64,000 nucleotides of DNA, taken from the NCBI GenBank assembly GCA_027943335.1, contig BSBK01002802.1:434001-498000 (forward strand), in the 5' to 3' direction. Position 1 is the first letter of the stretch. Every line of letters begins with the position of its first letter. The notes under the pieces were generated by a model. That model was given only the letters and a program-made list of their open reading frames with translations, ran no database searches and had not been told where the DNA came from. The position numbers were made by a program, and so were the translations under genes. Shown piece by piece: positions 35,989-48,100 of this stretch. Source of the stretch: Chamaecyparis obtusa. Its lineage: Eukaryota; Streptophyta; Pinopsida; Cupressales; Cupressaceae.

Positions 35989-37935
35989 ATGACCACCCTG
36001 ATGCCAAAAATAAAGTTAACTAGTATAAATTATCCTGCATGGAAAATGCACATGGCCTTCATCTTTAGATTCAGACATATTTTAGATATTGCAACTGATG
36101 CCAGTTCAAAACTAGCAGCCTCTGCTCCTCAAGCTGACCAAACTACTTGGCAAACTAAAAATGAGGAAGCACTTGGTTTAATTGGGATCTCCTTAAGTCC
36201 TGAATTGTATGTCTTAATTTCTACTTGTACAGAAGCCCATCAAGCTTGGGACATCCTAAAAAATACCTATGACGGTGTAGACAAGACTCACAAAATCCAA
36301 CTTCAAGACCAACTTGAAGACCTCATGTATACTGACTTCAGCTCTATTGATGATTTATTGCTCAAGTTTGATTCAATTAAAGCTTTACTAACTGGTTTAC
36401 AAGTTACTCTCTCCGATTTAAGGATAATCCACATAATTATTCGTAAATATTTGCCTAGACAATTCCAACAGTTTATTACAAATATTTACTCTTAGTTAGC
36501 TATTCCTTCTTTAGCATCTCAATTAACTTATGTCATCTTTCAAAATATGTTGCGTCAAGAGGAAGCAAAATTGATTCAATTTGGCATACTTAAAACTCAC
36601 GAACGTGCATATGTCTCTCAAAGTCACAATAACAATAGATCTTCTAACACTAATCAAAATTATCAAAGATCTAACAATACTAATAATTCAAATAATAACT
36701 CAGGCCAACAATTTAATGATTGCTACAATTCTAGGCCTTCCAATAACTATCATAATAGTAATCATTCAAATAGGCCACATTGCAACTACTGTGGTAAAGA
36801 TGGTCACTCAATACATAACTGTTTTAAGAAATAAAAGGATGATCAACCTAATTCTCAAAACTACTCAAATGGAAAACAATCTCGTTATGCTTTTACTGTC
36901 TATTTTAATGCTTCTAAACCACCTGAATGGATTATTGATAGTGGTGCATCTCAAGATGTTACTTCTCATAAAGAAGTCTTTGATTCTTTGCGACCTGATT
37001 CTTTGAATATTGTTGTTCCTTTAGCTGATAATTATTGTTGTCAAGTTGAAGGAACTGGTAATGTTTCTGTTCCAAATGGTAAATTACATGATGTGCTTTA
37101 TGTTCCTAATTTGAAAGCTAACCATATTTCTGTTCCTCTTGTTTCTGCTCCTAACATTAAGGATAATACTAATACTCTTCAAAAGGATAATGATGAACAT
37201 AAAGATAGTAATGATACTCCTAATGATTTTGTTCCTTCTAGTAGTAGCAGTGATGATGATGATGATGATGGTAATAATATGTTTACTCTTCCTTGCTCTC
37301 ATGTTGATGATATGTTTGACCAAGAAGAGGAAATTATATCTAACTTTCTTAATGTTACTTTGCAATATATGTTTATTACTCAAGATGAAATTCATGATGA
37401 TAATACTAATCCAATGATTGTTGTCGAGGTTAATAATAATGATGCTTATATTAACTCTCTTATTGATGCTTCATATTATGATGAATACACTACAGATATG
37501 TTTTATACAACTGAAGATTGCATTCCTAATTATTTTTCTCATGATTCACTATATGATTTTTCTTTCCAAAGTGTTACTGATTCAGCACTAGGTGATCCCA
37601 ATGATAGGCACTCTACTAGTGGTTTTTGCCTTATTACAGGCTCAAGTCTTGATTATGTTCCACCTATATTTTCTACTAGAAATGAATATACAGAATGCAT
37701 AAATACATCTCAAGAATTTCAATGGTCTCTTAAAGATTTGGGCTCCCCTCAACATGCTATTCACTTTGCCAAAAATCCTATGTACCATTCAAGCTCCAAA
37801 GAACAAGTTGAAGACATGCAAGATGATCAAGCCAAAGATATCCTAGTGAAGACTCTTTCAAAAGAAAAATCTCAAAATCATTGTAAACATTTGGGTTTGA
37901 TACTTATTGATATAATTACCCCAAGTAAAGATTAA
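35989..37935 (+). pseudogene. gag-protease-RNase H remnant frame of element C
   Basis: From the ATG at 35989 (MTTLMPKIKLTSINYPAWKM) one frame of about 649 codons runs to 37935, broken only by TAG at 36493 and TAA at 36832. In order it holds: the UBN2-type gag (WKMHMAFIFRFRHILD, then AWDILKNTYDG); an Asn-rich stretch; the zinc knuckle CNYCGKDGHSIHNC near 36781; the protease motif PEWIIDSGASQDVTSH near 36924; an acidic linker (DDDDDDGNN); and a Copia RNase H end piece (GDPNDRHSTSGFCLITGSS near 37590, then HAIHFAKNPMYH). Integrase, RT and most of RNase H are missing without loss of frame, so the deletion was in frame or the fusion has been kept open. Confidence 0.88.
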
Positions 37936-37942
37936 AAGGGGG
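37934..37942 (+). promoter_or_regulatory. Polypurine tract of element C
   Basis: AAAAGGGGG lies directly before the 3' LTR start TGTTAG. Confidence 0.9.
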
Positions 37943-38472
37943 TGTTAGAATTTAATCTTTCCTTGGTATATATATGTATTTAAAGGATAAACTAATGTAT
38001 CTTATTGTATTCATCCTCTAGTCCAAGTGGGAGGACATGTCATATTTGTAATTCTTTTATTAAGAAAAATAGATATTCCTCCTTATGAGGAATCTTACAC
38101 TTGTCTCACACACTAGTGAAATGTGGCATACATAGAAATGAGAGTTGCACAATGTAACTCCTTTCTCACATCTCTATTAAAAGATATGGCTCTCCTTCTC
38201 TCTTCACATGAGATACTTTTTCTTCTTGAACATTATTGTATGAGCTAAACTCTGACTCTCTCTCTCCCTCTCTCATTCTTAAGCATTTTTGCCACTTTCA
38301 TTATATCACGGGGTTTTTTTATGCTTTTCCCCCTTCAAAATATTGTCTCCTTTGTTGCTTTGCTCTTTGGTGAATGCTCCTAATTGTGTGTTATTCATGG
38401 TAAATCTTCTTACTCCTTGCTCATCGCATTAAACAATTTCCTATCTCTCTTTATTTTGTTATTATTTTAACA
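37943..38472 (+). repeat. 3' LTR of element C
   Basis: 530-bp copy of 29176-29698, followed directly by the target duplication CATTC. Confidence 0.95.
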
Positions 38473-38477
38473 CATTC

Positions 38478-39125
38478 TCTATACAACTTATTACCTTTCC
38501 ATGTACTTTCGTCACATGTAATCACTTACTTTCTTCTTTATTGATATTTGTCAACTCTAATACATGCCTTAGACTACTAACATATGTAGTTCTACAAATC
38601 ATGTCTTTTTGTACTCCATTTCGCTAATTTGTTATATGTGAAGATTTTATATGGTAAAACCATATCTCAATTTCCTATTTTATTTCCAACCTAACATCAC
38701 AAAATATTACTTAATCGATTTTTATATATATTCTATCTATCCAACAATTTTTGGATGATATTTTAAACTAAATTTCAAAACTATCTTTATTTTCTTTAAT
38801 AAAATTTTCTATAAAAAATCCAGCGCTTTACACCCCAATCTAAAATAATACTCCTTAGTATACCATGCAACATCATAAATTCTTTCAAAAATGAACCAAC
38901 TATATGTTCCAAATTAGTTTTATTCTTACATGAAACGAAATGTATCATCTTAACAAATTTATCCACAACTACAAATATAGAATTATGAACTCTTTGACTT
39001 TTTGGAAATATAATATGAAATCCATGATTATGTTCTCCCAAAGTTTCTCTAAAATTGGTAATAGTTTATTTAAACCACATTTAAATATACATGTTGAGAA
39101 GATTTGGGACAAACACCTCACCTCA
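38478..39125 (-). pseudogene. Chromovirus integrase relic, copy 2
   Basis: Collinear with 15110-15790. The - strand frame 38796-39041 reads HNSIFVVVDKFVKMIHFVSC, then FLKEFMMLHGILRS. It belongs with the chromodomain piece at 28690-29175 and was separated from it by element C. Confidence 0.82.
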
Positions 39126-39635
39126 TTTTAGTGATAAACCACAATATGGTAGTGTTGCCCCGATTTTCAAACACCCAAAATTTGAAAAGGAGAAAAAGAA
39201 GTGAACAAATTAAAATAAAAGAGATTCATCTCAAGGAATGAGGTGGTGATTTACGATAGAGTATGGGCTTCCCCACCCAAGCAAAATATATGGCAAAGTT
39301 TTTCAACAGCCGCAGCCTATGGAGAATAGACAGGGTGTAAAACCTGAATTATAAACCTTTTCCAATTCCCTTCATGTCCACACACTATATCTTGGCACCT
39401 GCTATGGACTTGCATCAAAGCATACTTGATCCTCTAAGGCACACAGTGACATTAAAAAAAATAGTGCAGATTGTGGTGACAAAACATGAAATAGCACAGT
39501 TGAGTTGTTTGACCGTATGCTTTGGGTATAGAATTATCACCCTAAAGAATGCATTGGAAGGTAATAGTTTGACAAAATGTTTCAAAAGTATTATGTTTTA
39601 TGGGGCGCAATGTGTCTAAAATGAATAAAATTTAT

Positions 39636-40148
39636 ATGTGATATTGCTATCGGGATTCAATTGTGTAGTTTTTTTAATCAAATTTATTGACTCATGTTTC
39701 ATGAGCAGTAGTTCACACAAACCCATCTATCATGACAATGAATGGAAGACCTAGCACTCGTTGTATCTAGGTGATGCTTACAGAAGTGAAGCACCCCGAA
39801 GACTTCAGCAAGTGTTGTGCCTTATGAACCATTCATTAGAAAGTCCCTTAAACTCATCAATTAATAAGTAGGAGATATTTTCCACGGCAAGTAAAATTGT
39901 GATATTGCTATCGGATTCAACTATGTAATTTTTTTAGTCAAACTCATTGACCCATGTAGTTTTTTGGGGAAGTCTCGGTGCTTCACCTCTGTGAGCCTCA
40001 CCTAGATGCAATGAGTACTAAGTGTTCCATCCATTCTCATGAGAGATGGGTTTGTGTGAACTGCTACTCATGAAATATAGATCAATGAGTTTGACTCAAA
40101 AAACTACACAGTTGAATCCTGAAAGCAATATCTCCTACTTATCAAAAT
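39636..40148. repeat. Long foldback (nested inverted repeats), copy 2
   Basis: The arm at 39636-39802 starts TGTGATATTGCTATCGGG and is inverted at 39965-40132. The centre repeats the arm end, as in copy 1. Its presence in both copies shows that it entered before the composite was copied. Confidence 0.8.
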
Positions 40149-40264
40149 CCATTAACTCAAACGACATTAAAAACTTTTTAAAAATGTAATCTGCAGATAT
40201 TATGTTATTATGTTGATTCATACACGATTTTACCACTATACTCCTAGTCAAATCAAAATGAGAA

Positions 40265-40775
40265 GACTCTTGAAACACGGTATGGACATCCAACAAAACA
40301 TAAATAATAGAGGATTCTTTTTAAAATTTGTGATTGCAAGTGGATTTATGTAAAAAGTGCAATCATAAACAACACATCTGAACTGGTTGTCAACAGATAG
40401 TCACAAGGAGATATCATCTCATGGAATGCAGCTATTACAAAATTTGCAACAAATAAATTTGTGAAAAAGGATTGAGAGACTTTCCAGCATAAGCATTCCA
40501 TTGGCATCGTCCTCCCTACTTTGTATGAGCAGTCATTAATGCACAGAGGATGACATGTTCCTAACATACGTTGTAGTCCACGGTACCCAGAAAAGCATAC
40601 ACGCAAAATGTGGAAACATGCATAAAAGCTTGCATGCTGTTTGACAGAATGCTTCACAAGTTTCATCTCATGGGATGTTGTAATAGCAAGATATGCAAAA
40701 ATTGGATTTGCATAATCGGCTTTAGAACAATTCGCAGGTGTAATTATAAATTCCACAACCTTTGCAGGCATCCAA
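40265..40775 (+). pseudogene. PPR-protein gene fragment, copy 2 (longer)
   Basis: Readable pieces on the + strand are LKHGMDIQQNINNRGFFLKF (about 40270), GDIISWNAAITKFATNKF (40407), LFDRMLHK (about 40630), then after a one-base shift ISWDVVIARYAKIGFA (about 40660), and finally AGVIINSTTFAGI (about 40735). This is the alternating PLS repeat pattern of plant organelle RNA-binding PPR proteins, covering about two and a half repeats. Stops and shifts make it non-functional. The opposite-strand frame 40346-40771 is only its shadow. Confidence 0.78.
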
Positions 40776-41095
40776 ATTTAAAATGGCTCAAAACATCCTA
40801 AACCCATATTCAATGTTTGATATAGACTAAATTTCGTTGGTGTCAAGGCATGAAATTTTAGAATTATCAAAGAAATCGGTTCTAATGTGGTGTGCTTCAA
40901 AGGTGATTGTATGAGCGAACACATACATCAATGCTGGCAAGGAAATTGAATGTTGAAATGAGGAAATGGAAGTAAGGGAGTTGGTGATGATTTCCCAAGG
41001 AAAAAAATGGTTGAAATCATGAAATAGCTATGTTTTTCAATTGTTTTGAAGTTTGAAGTGAAATATTTATTTATTTTGTATCCATATTTTAATAT

Positions 41096-42870
41096 GACTT
41101 TGATTTGGCATCACCATTGCAAAATAATGGCTCGACTAAATCATTTCACTCTTATAGAAGCTCTTAAAAGAAAAAGAAAAACATCCCAAAATGTTACAAG
41201 TCCTTGAAAGGAAATGGTATTTTATCAAATGTACATTGGAGTGCATAGTTTTGAAGCTCAAGTTGTTCGTGAGTTGGTTTTCTTTTGAATTTATGAATAT
41301 TAAATTATTATTTTTTGGGTTTAAAAGTGGGTTATGCCACTTATTGTATGTAAAGGTTAGAAAAAGAATCTTACGTCCAAAAAAAATAATGTAAAACATA
41401 GTCAAATTAGGTTCATCAATTTATATTTCAAAAAGGTAATTAAAGTAGTTACAAGGTAGTTGAAAAGTTAGTTATCAAGGTGAGCGTATAAATACAGGCT
41501 ATTTGTAATGTAAAGGGACTTTTACAAAGAGAAAACTGTGCATAATTTCTAAGAGGAACTGGTAAACAATTTTGATTTTACATTATGTATAGAAGGTTTT
41601 CTAAGATTGTATAATCTCACAAAGATAACAAGGAAGCATCCGTTCATAAGTTCTAAATTCCTTTTTGAGTTATTATTGCTAATTTCTCGTATGTTAAGTT
41701 AGCAATCCCTTTATGTACCTATGCATCTTATTGATAATTGATGCAATTGATTTGATAAAATGCATTCATTTATTGGTATCTTGATTGGAATGTGATGGTA
41801 CAATTTATCTTTTCATATGTCAAGGTTTTCTATCCTTCTTTTGTCATCATTGCATTATGTGCTAAAGTCCCCTTTGTAATCATCTTCAGTTTGGAATCTC
41901 AAATGGTATTCATATGTCTACTGTTGGGGTTTATGTTGTCTATTTTCTTTAGTTTTGTGTTCTATCCGTTTTGTACTTTCAAGTGAAAAATGCATAGAAA
42001 ATACAAATACCCCCATCAAACAAGGGAGATGCCCCTCTCAAATGTAGAGGAAGATTGTGATCTGATGGTGATCTAATTGCAATCTCTCTGACAATTGGCA
42101 CAATTGTCATTGCATACGAGGCGAACAAGGTTAGTTTTTAAGACACTATTTACAGTGACAATTTTTTTTACCAATAGATAGTAAAAAGCATGTTAAAATA
42201 CTATAGGAAGAATTCAAATTAGTTGTCATTCTGGATAACGTATTTAGACAGTAAGGAGAAAGTGAGAACCAACAAAGATTTCATCAACTTCTAACAAATC
42301 TAATAGATGTGAATCCAATAGTTGATGATTAGAAGTTATCAAGGACACAAACCAATGTTAGCATAGATTGAGCCACTAATGAATAATTTAACAATAGTAT
42401 TCATTTGGTTTTTACAACTTATAATGTGCATAATCATGTAAAATACATTTAAGTGACTTACTAAACATATGGCATTGCAACCAAAGTAGACAATACAAAT
42501 GCATCAAATGGAGGTCAAATTGATGAGCTAAATGTCAAATTGTTACTCTATAGGGATTAAAGGGTCATGTTAATGTCCAATGTTCATATAGAAGCAACTA
42601 TATTGTAAATGGATCTCTCAAGTATATTCAAAATATGATATACAACCCCAGGAGTGCCTTGATAGTACCACTAATATATGTAGGACAAAAGTTGTTACTC
42701 AAGGATATCGTTTGAAGATGAAACTCCACATACACTTCCAATCACACCAATGAAAAGGGATGCACAAATTAATTAGCTTACAATTTAGATTTAGACATTA
42801 ACAATACACAAATCACAAGGATTAACAATTTTAATAATGGCAATTGACAAAGGATAGAAAAAAATAATAG
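41096..42870. other. No gene seen
   Basis: AT-rich. A TATAAATACAGG near 41489 and the following stretch could belong to a decayed LTR, but no partner or coding motif was found. Confidence 0.5.
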
Positions 42871-42887
42871 GATTGACATTTGTGGTT

Positions 42888-43104
42888 TTTGATTAAGGAA
42901 AACAGGTTTTAAAGGGGCCCTGAAACCCAAACAGTATTAAACATAAAAATTAATAAGGCAGATAAAGTTCACCAAGAAGCTACAGCCAAAACAAAAATGG
43001 TCCAGGCTTAGGCCAACCATAAAACAAATAGTTAAAGCCAGGAAACAGAGCCAGAAACAGAAAGCAAAAAACCAGTCCAGGCCCAAAAAAACCAGGGGAG
43101 CAGC
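42888..43104 (-). other. 3' untranslated region of the LINE
   Basis: About 215 bp between the ORF3 stop and the target duplication. It is GGCCT- and T-rich on the - strand. No long poly(A) is kept. Confidence 0.6.
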
Positions 43105-45177
43105 TCAAGCAAACTCTTTGAGGATCTCCACCGCTTGAAATTCTAGCTCAGATGCCTTGTCCGCTACATCTTTGAGTTCAGCCAGATCCTTGGCAGGTTC
43201 CTGCGTGTCTTTCTTCATTGTACTTGACCTTGTTCTCTTCCTCGGCCCTTCCTCCGTGTTTTTATCTTTGTTGTTGCTTGGAGAGTCCTCCTTGTTGCTC
43301 CAGTGTTCCTCAAATTTATTTATCAAGACTTTTATATTATCATTTGAGGCTTTGAGTATGCTATGACTCTGCTCAGCTATTTTCTGTAATGTCCCCTCCA
43401 AACTCTGCATTCTTTTCTTCACTCCCTCCATGTTACTCTCCATCTCTTTCTTCTCCTCCATAAGTGTAATTTTTCTGCTATTACCCTCCCTCTCCAGCAG
43501 TCCCACCCAAATTTTAACTCCTAAATTTCATGGAAAGTCCATTTAGTTGTCCTGTAGTTGGCTATAACATTGTTTTTAGCATTATTGAGGACATCCATCT
43601 GAGGATGTTCTTTGGTAATGTCACTCAGAATCACAAGGGCGGGGTCAATGATTTCCTCCAATTGAATCTTGCCTTCCTTGTTTTCCTTGACAAGGGTTTT
43701 CATCATTTCTCTCTATAATCCCATCCTGACTAAAACCTTGTGAAAGTCTCTCCAAACCACTCTCTTCTCCTTGTCTGTTATCCTGCAATCATACTGGTTA
43801 GTCCCTTGGTCATCAGTACCCTGCATATGATCATCCTCTCTGCCTTGACCTTCCTCTTCTTCTTCACTCACCTTCTCTTCTTTCCCTTCTTCCTTATTCT
43901 CCTCATCCATTTTCCTTCTTTTCCTCTGTTTCCTGCTACAATCTGTAACATCTTCCCTGTTCGCAAGCATTTTAATGGTGAATTTTTTCTTCCCCTTCTT
44001 ATTCTCCTTAGTATCCTCCTCCTCCCTAGAAGTATCTACCTCAGCTTCAGCATTATCACCCTCTGTGTCCATTCCTTCTGCTTCCTCATCATAATCTCTG
44101 TCGAAGGAGACCTCGATGCAGTGTTTAGGTTCCGGTTTCTCCTTGACCTATTTTTCCTTCTTTATCTTCTTTTTCCCTTTTTTTGGAATATGGGAAGGCA
44201 TCAACATCTAAATCAGAATGCATGTCTTGGCTCTCCTCAGTGTCAGAAGGAACATACTCTTCTCCCCCCGAGTCGAGCTCTTCATCAGATTCTTCCATGC
44301 CGCCTTTTCCCTGCTTAATTTCTTTTCCTATGGATTTTGCTTTGAAGTACTCATAAATTAACAACAACAATCCTTCATGAAAAGCAGGATTGCCTATAGG
44401 TTTCTCCCTATAATCATTTATATTTTCATTGATTGACGAGTAGAGATAAAAGGGAATAGAAATTTTAGTCCCAGACCTGAAATGGTTGAGAAGCACGAAA
44501 TGGTAGGAGTATATGCGATCAAACCTCATGTCTAGAGTATTGTACTTGATTATCGCTCTCAGCACGAACCTCCACAGTAGTTTGATAGATCTCGGCAAGT
44601 AGTAAGTCCCAGTTTTCGCAAGGGCCTTCTTCTCCGCTTTTCCTTTGGTGAATTCTGCCATAGCCTGACCAGAAATGCAACGATCTCTGTAGAATTTCTT
44701 CCCCACAATTGGTATGCCAATCAATACAGAAATGACCTCCTCTATGACATTAAACTCAACCCCATCAATTTTCACACTCCCCTCCTTCCAGTTCTTCACC
44801 ATTGTTTTGGTTACCGAGGGTTTCCATCTGTGTAGTCTTTCAATGAATGAAGTCACCTCCCCTTTGTTCAAAATCTCCCACACCTTCGATCATCTCTACC
44901 ATTTCTCAACCTCATCCTCGGGTTCCCTTCTATGGCGTTCCCCCACCATTATCCTTCTTTTTCTGCAGACAAAGCTTCTGGTCACAGAGCACTTCAAAAA
45001 ATTGGGCAAAATTCTAGTTTGAAATATTTTCTCGATCCTTCCTTTCACATTTGCAAAGTACACTCAAAGATAGGCCTTGACGTGCAATGATGATAGTTAT
45101 CCAAGTGATTCGTACATTGGCTCGTGTTCTCCCACATCATACCGTGGCACAAATTCCATAACACATAAAGTTTCATC
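43105..45177 (-). pseudogene. Additional LINE ORF3 region, putative novel protein
   Basis: Downstream of ORF2 but inside the target duplication lies a degenerate frame. An upstream part (from about 45177) has a few stops. Its cleanest stretch, 44883-44125, has a folded-domain look: EILNKGEVTSFIERLHRW, KNWKEGSVKIDGVEFNV, ISVLIGIPIVGKKFYRD, then SYHFVLLNHFRSGTKIS and HEGLLLLIYEYFKAK. It then turns acidic (SDEELDSGGEEYVPSDTEES). After a shift come 44072-43713 (Glu/Lys-rich), 43706-43521, and a coiled-coil-like C-terminus at 43506-43105 (MESNMEGVKKRMQSLEGTLQ; KRTRSS). The globular part recalls, weakly, the putative plant transposon domain of the mobile-domain type; I am not sure of this. Possible starts are the ATG overlapping the ORF2 stop (TAATG) or the one at 44949. 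Total original length would be about 600-690 residues. Confidence 0.6.
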
Positions 45178-45178
45178 A

Positions 45179-48100
45179 TTATATTGTGATTTTTTTGAAT
45201 CTACCTGGGATTCTTTCACCTTCCATTAATTCCCTGATTTCGAGCGGAATTAATTGCCCCTCCATCCACCTTTTCACTTCGTTGTTTCTGACAGCCCAGT
45301 TGGCCAACTTGTCAGCAACATGGTTTGCCTCCCTATACTGATGAGCCATGTGGATTCTTTCAAAAGACTTTAGGAACTGGACACTTTCATTAATCAAGGT
45401 TGCAGTCATCCAAGTTGGCCTATTTTTCCCATTAAGGCAATCAATTATGTTTTTTGAGTCGCCTTCCAGCCATAGGTTTCTTACTCCAATGTCCATAGCC
45501 AGCTTGATTGTTTGGTGAGCAGCAGTCACCTCCACAACATGGTTGGTTTGCACACCCAAAGGGGCCAAGATAGCCGCTATGCCTTTCCCCTATTCATTTC
45601 TAATGATACCCCCGATCCCAGCCTGACTAGGGTTTCCTTTCGCGACACCATCGAAGTTGGCTTTATGCCATCCCACCGGAGGAAGAGACTAATAGAAATC
45701 CTCCCTCTTACTATGATCCTTCTCCATAGTGTTGGTCAGCAGGTTATGGCCTTTGATAACAGTGTAGTTTTCGACCAGAGCATTAAAACTCTTGTGAAAA
45801 ACCACCTTAGCATTTGCTACTTTATCCCTAAAAATTTGGTTGTTCCGCTCCTTCCACACCCCCCAACAAAAATGAGGAAGAGACCAGGCCCAAAAGTGTT
45901 GACTCACATCCCCCACACCCCCACTTTGCCACTGTTGGAATAGCTCAATAACGCTATTGGGAGAAACCCAGGTCTGCTTGAAAAAAGCTAGGAAATAAGA
46001 CCATATATTCCTTGTGAAATGGCAATGAATGAAAAGATGATCGACACTTTCCAAATGTGTTTTACAAAGAATGTAGTGGTTAGGAATCTGGTGGCCTCTC
46101 TTGATAAGGTTGTCCACCATCAAAATTCTATTTTGAAGCAATAACCAGAAGAAAATGTTTATTTTGGGGGTTAAGCTAGCATACCAAGCTTTTGCCCAAA
46201 CAGGATCAGGACCACACCTCAACATGGTATCATAGCCCGATGCCACAGTGTAAATGCCATCCTTAGTCGGTCCCCAAACAAGCTCATCCTTGCATTGAGA
46301 TAAGGGACAAAGCCTGATCATGTTCATCACTGGTTTGAGCTCCTGGGAAATCTCAGACAAATTCACCCAGTTCTCATTAGCCCTATAGTCTCTCACTCTG
46401 TATCCAAATCTTTCCATGCACAGCATTGCCCATCTATTATACTGATCAAAGTTACATAAAGGCCCCACACCAAGCCAGTCATCAAGCCAAAAGTTGATAT
46501 CTTCGCCATTACCAAGTTTCCATTTTGCCTTCTCAAAAGCTAAATCCTTTGTTTTTATAATGCCATTCCAGATTGTCGAACCCTTGGGTTCCTCATTTCT
46601 GCTGATAAACTGCTTTAGGTTTTTGTTGGCCACATACTTATTTTCCAGAATGTCCCTCCATTCACCTTTAGAAGTGAATATCCTCCAAATATGTTTAGCT
46701 TGCAGAGCCTTGTTGAGCTGCTTCAGGTTCCTAATCCCCAAACCACCATGTTTTTTGGGCTTACAAATGTTATCCCAGGCCACAAGAGGATACTTCTTAT
46801 TACCTTCCGGACCAGCCCACAGAAACTTCTTTTGGATAGTTTCTAAAGTAGCCGCCACTTTTGAAGGAATAGAAAAAAGGCTAAGAGCATAGATAGGTAA
46901 GTTCTGAAGCGTAGACTTGATCAGAAGCACTTTTCCAACCTGGCTCAGGATGATACCCTTCCAGCCAGCCAACTTTCTATAGAACCTATCAATTAGGTTG
47001 TTCCAAAATTGGTCATTGGGCCTTGTCCCCATAGGGAGACCCAGATAGGTGGACGGAAGGGTCCCAATACCACAGCTGAATATATTAGCCATTTTCCTCT
47101 GTCTTCCCTCTGGAGTGTTGACGAAAAAGACCAAGCTCTTATTCCAATTAATGAGCTGACCCGTAGCATTACAATAAGAGTTAAGAATGTTCTTCACCTG
47201 TCTGGCTTCCTTAACCGAGGCCTCTCCCCCAAGGATGGTGTCATCCACAAATTTTTGATGATTGAAGATCAAGGGTCCTAATGAGGGTTTAAAACCAACT
47301 AATTCACCTCTGCTCCTTTTATCAAGGATCACTTTGCCCAAGCATTTAGCCAGAATAATAAAGAGAATGGGAGAGAGGGGGTCCCCTTGCCTAAGTCCTC
47401 TGGAGGATTTAAAGAAATCCGTGGGGGAACCATTGATCATAACCACAAAGGTGGGAGTGGAGATCAATTGAGAAATAATTTTCCGAATGTTGTCATTAAA
47501 ACCAAAACTATGCAAAACCTGATCCAGGAACACTCAATCCACCCTGTCATAGGCCTTAGAGAAATCAAGCTTGAGCAAAAAGCCATCCTTTTTTCCTTCC
47601 TCTAAAGAGTGAATAATCTCATGAACAACAATAATAGAGTCCAGGATTTGTCTGCCTAGGACAAAGCCCGATTGTTGTGGGGAAATTATCTCCAGAAGGA
47701 TTTTTAACATTCTTGTAGTTAACACTTTAGAAAAGATCTTGTAAAGAGAATTGCAAAGGCTAATAGGCCTAAAAGAGTCAAAAGAATCTGCACCTGGGAC
47801 TTTAGGAATGAGAGCCAAGAAGGTGGCATTAATCTCTTTGAGCAGACTCTTGGCACCAAAGAATTCTTGCACAGCTTTAACAAGATCCTCTTTAAGAATG
47901 TCCCAGTACATCTGAAAGAAGAATGTAGGGAATCCATCAGGGCCAGGGGCTTTTTCTATAGGCAAAGAGAAGACCACCACCTTGATTTCCTCCATCTCAG
48001 GAATTGCTATGAGAGCTCTGTTCTGACTAGAATTAATGACTTTGGGGATGGTATTGAGAATACTCCTATGATCCTCAATCCCCAGATTAGTCTCTTTAGA

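Noticed and set aside
36988..37417. Acidic protein as an independent gene
   Set aside because: It is the continuation of the element C gag-protease frame after a nonsense codon.
40346..40771. 141-codon - strand frame that looks like a protein
   Set aside because: The + strand holds PPR motifs in broken frames at the same place, so the - strand frame is the shadow of a PPR fragment.
43740..44318. 192-codon hydrophobic frame on the + strand resembling a membrane protein
   Set aside because: It is the complement of Lys/Glu-rich ORF3 sequence on the - strand, which yields Leu/Phe/Ser codons by chance.
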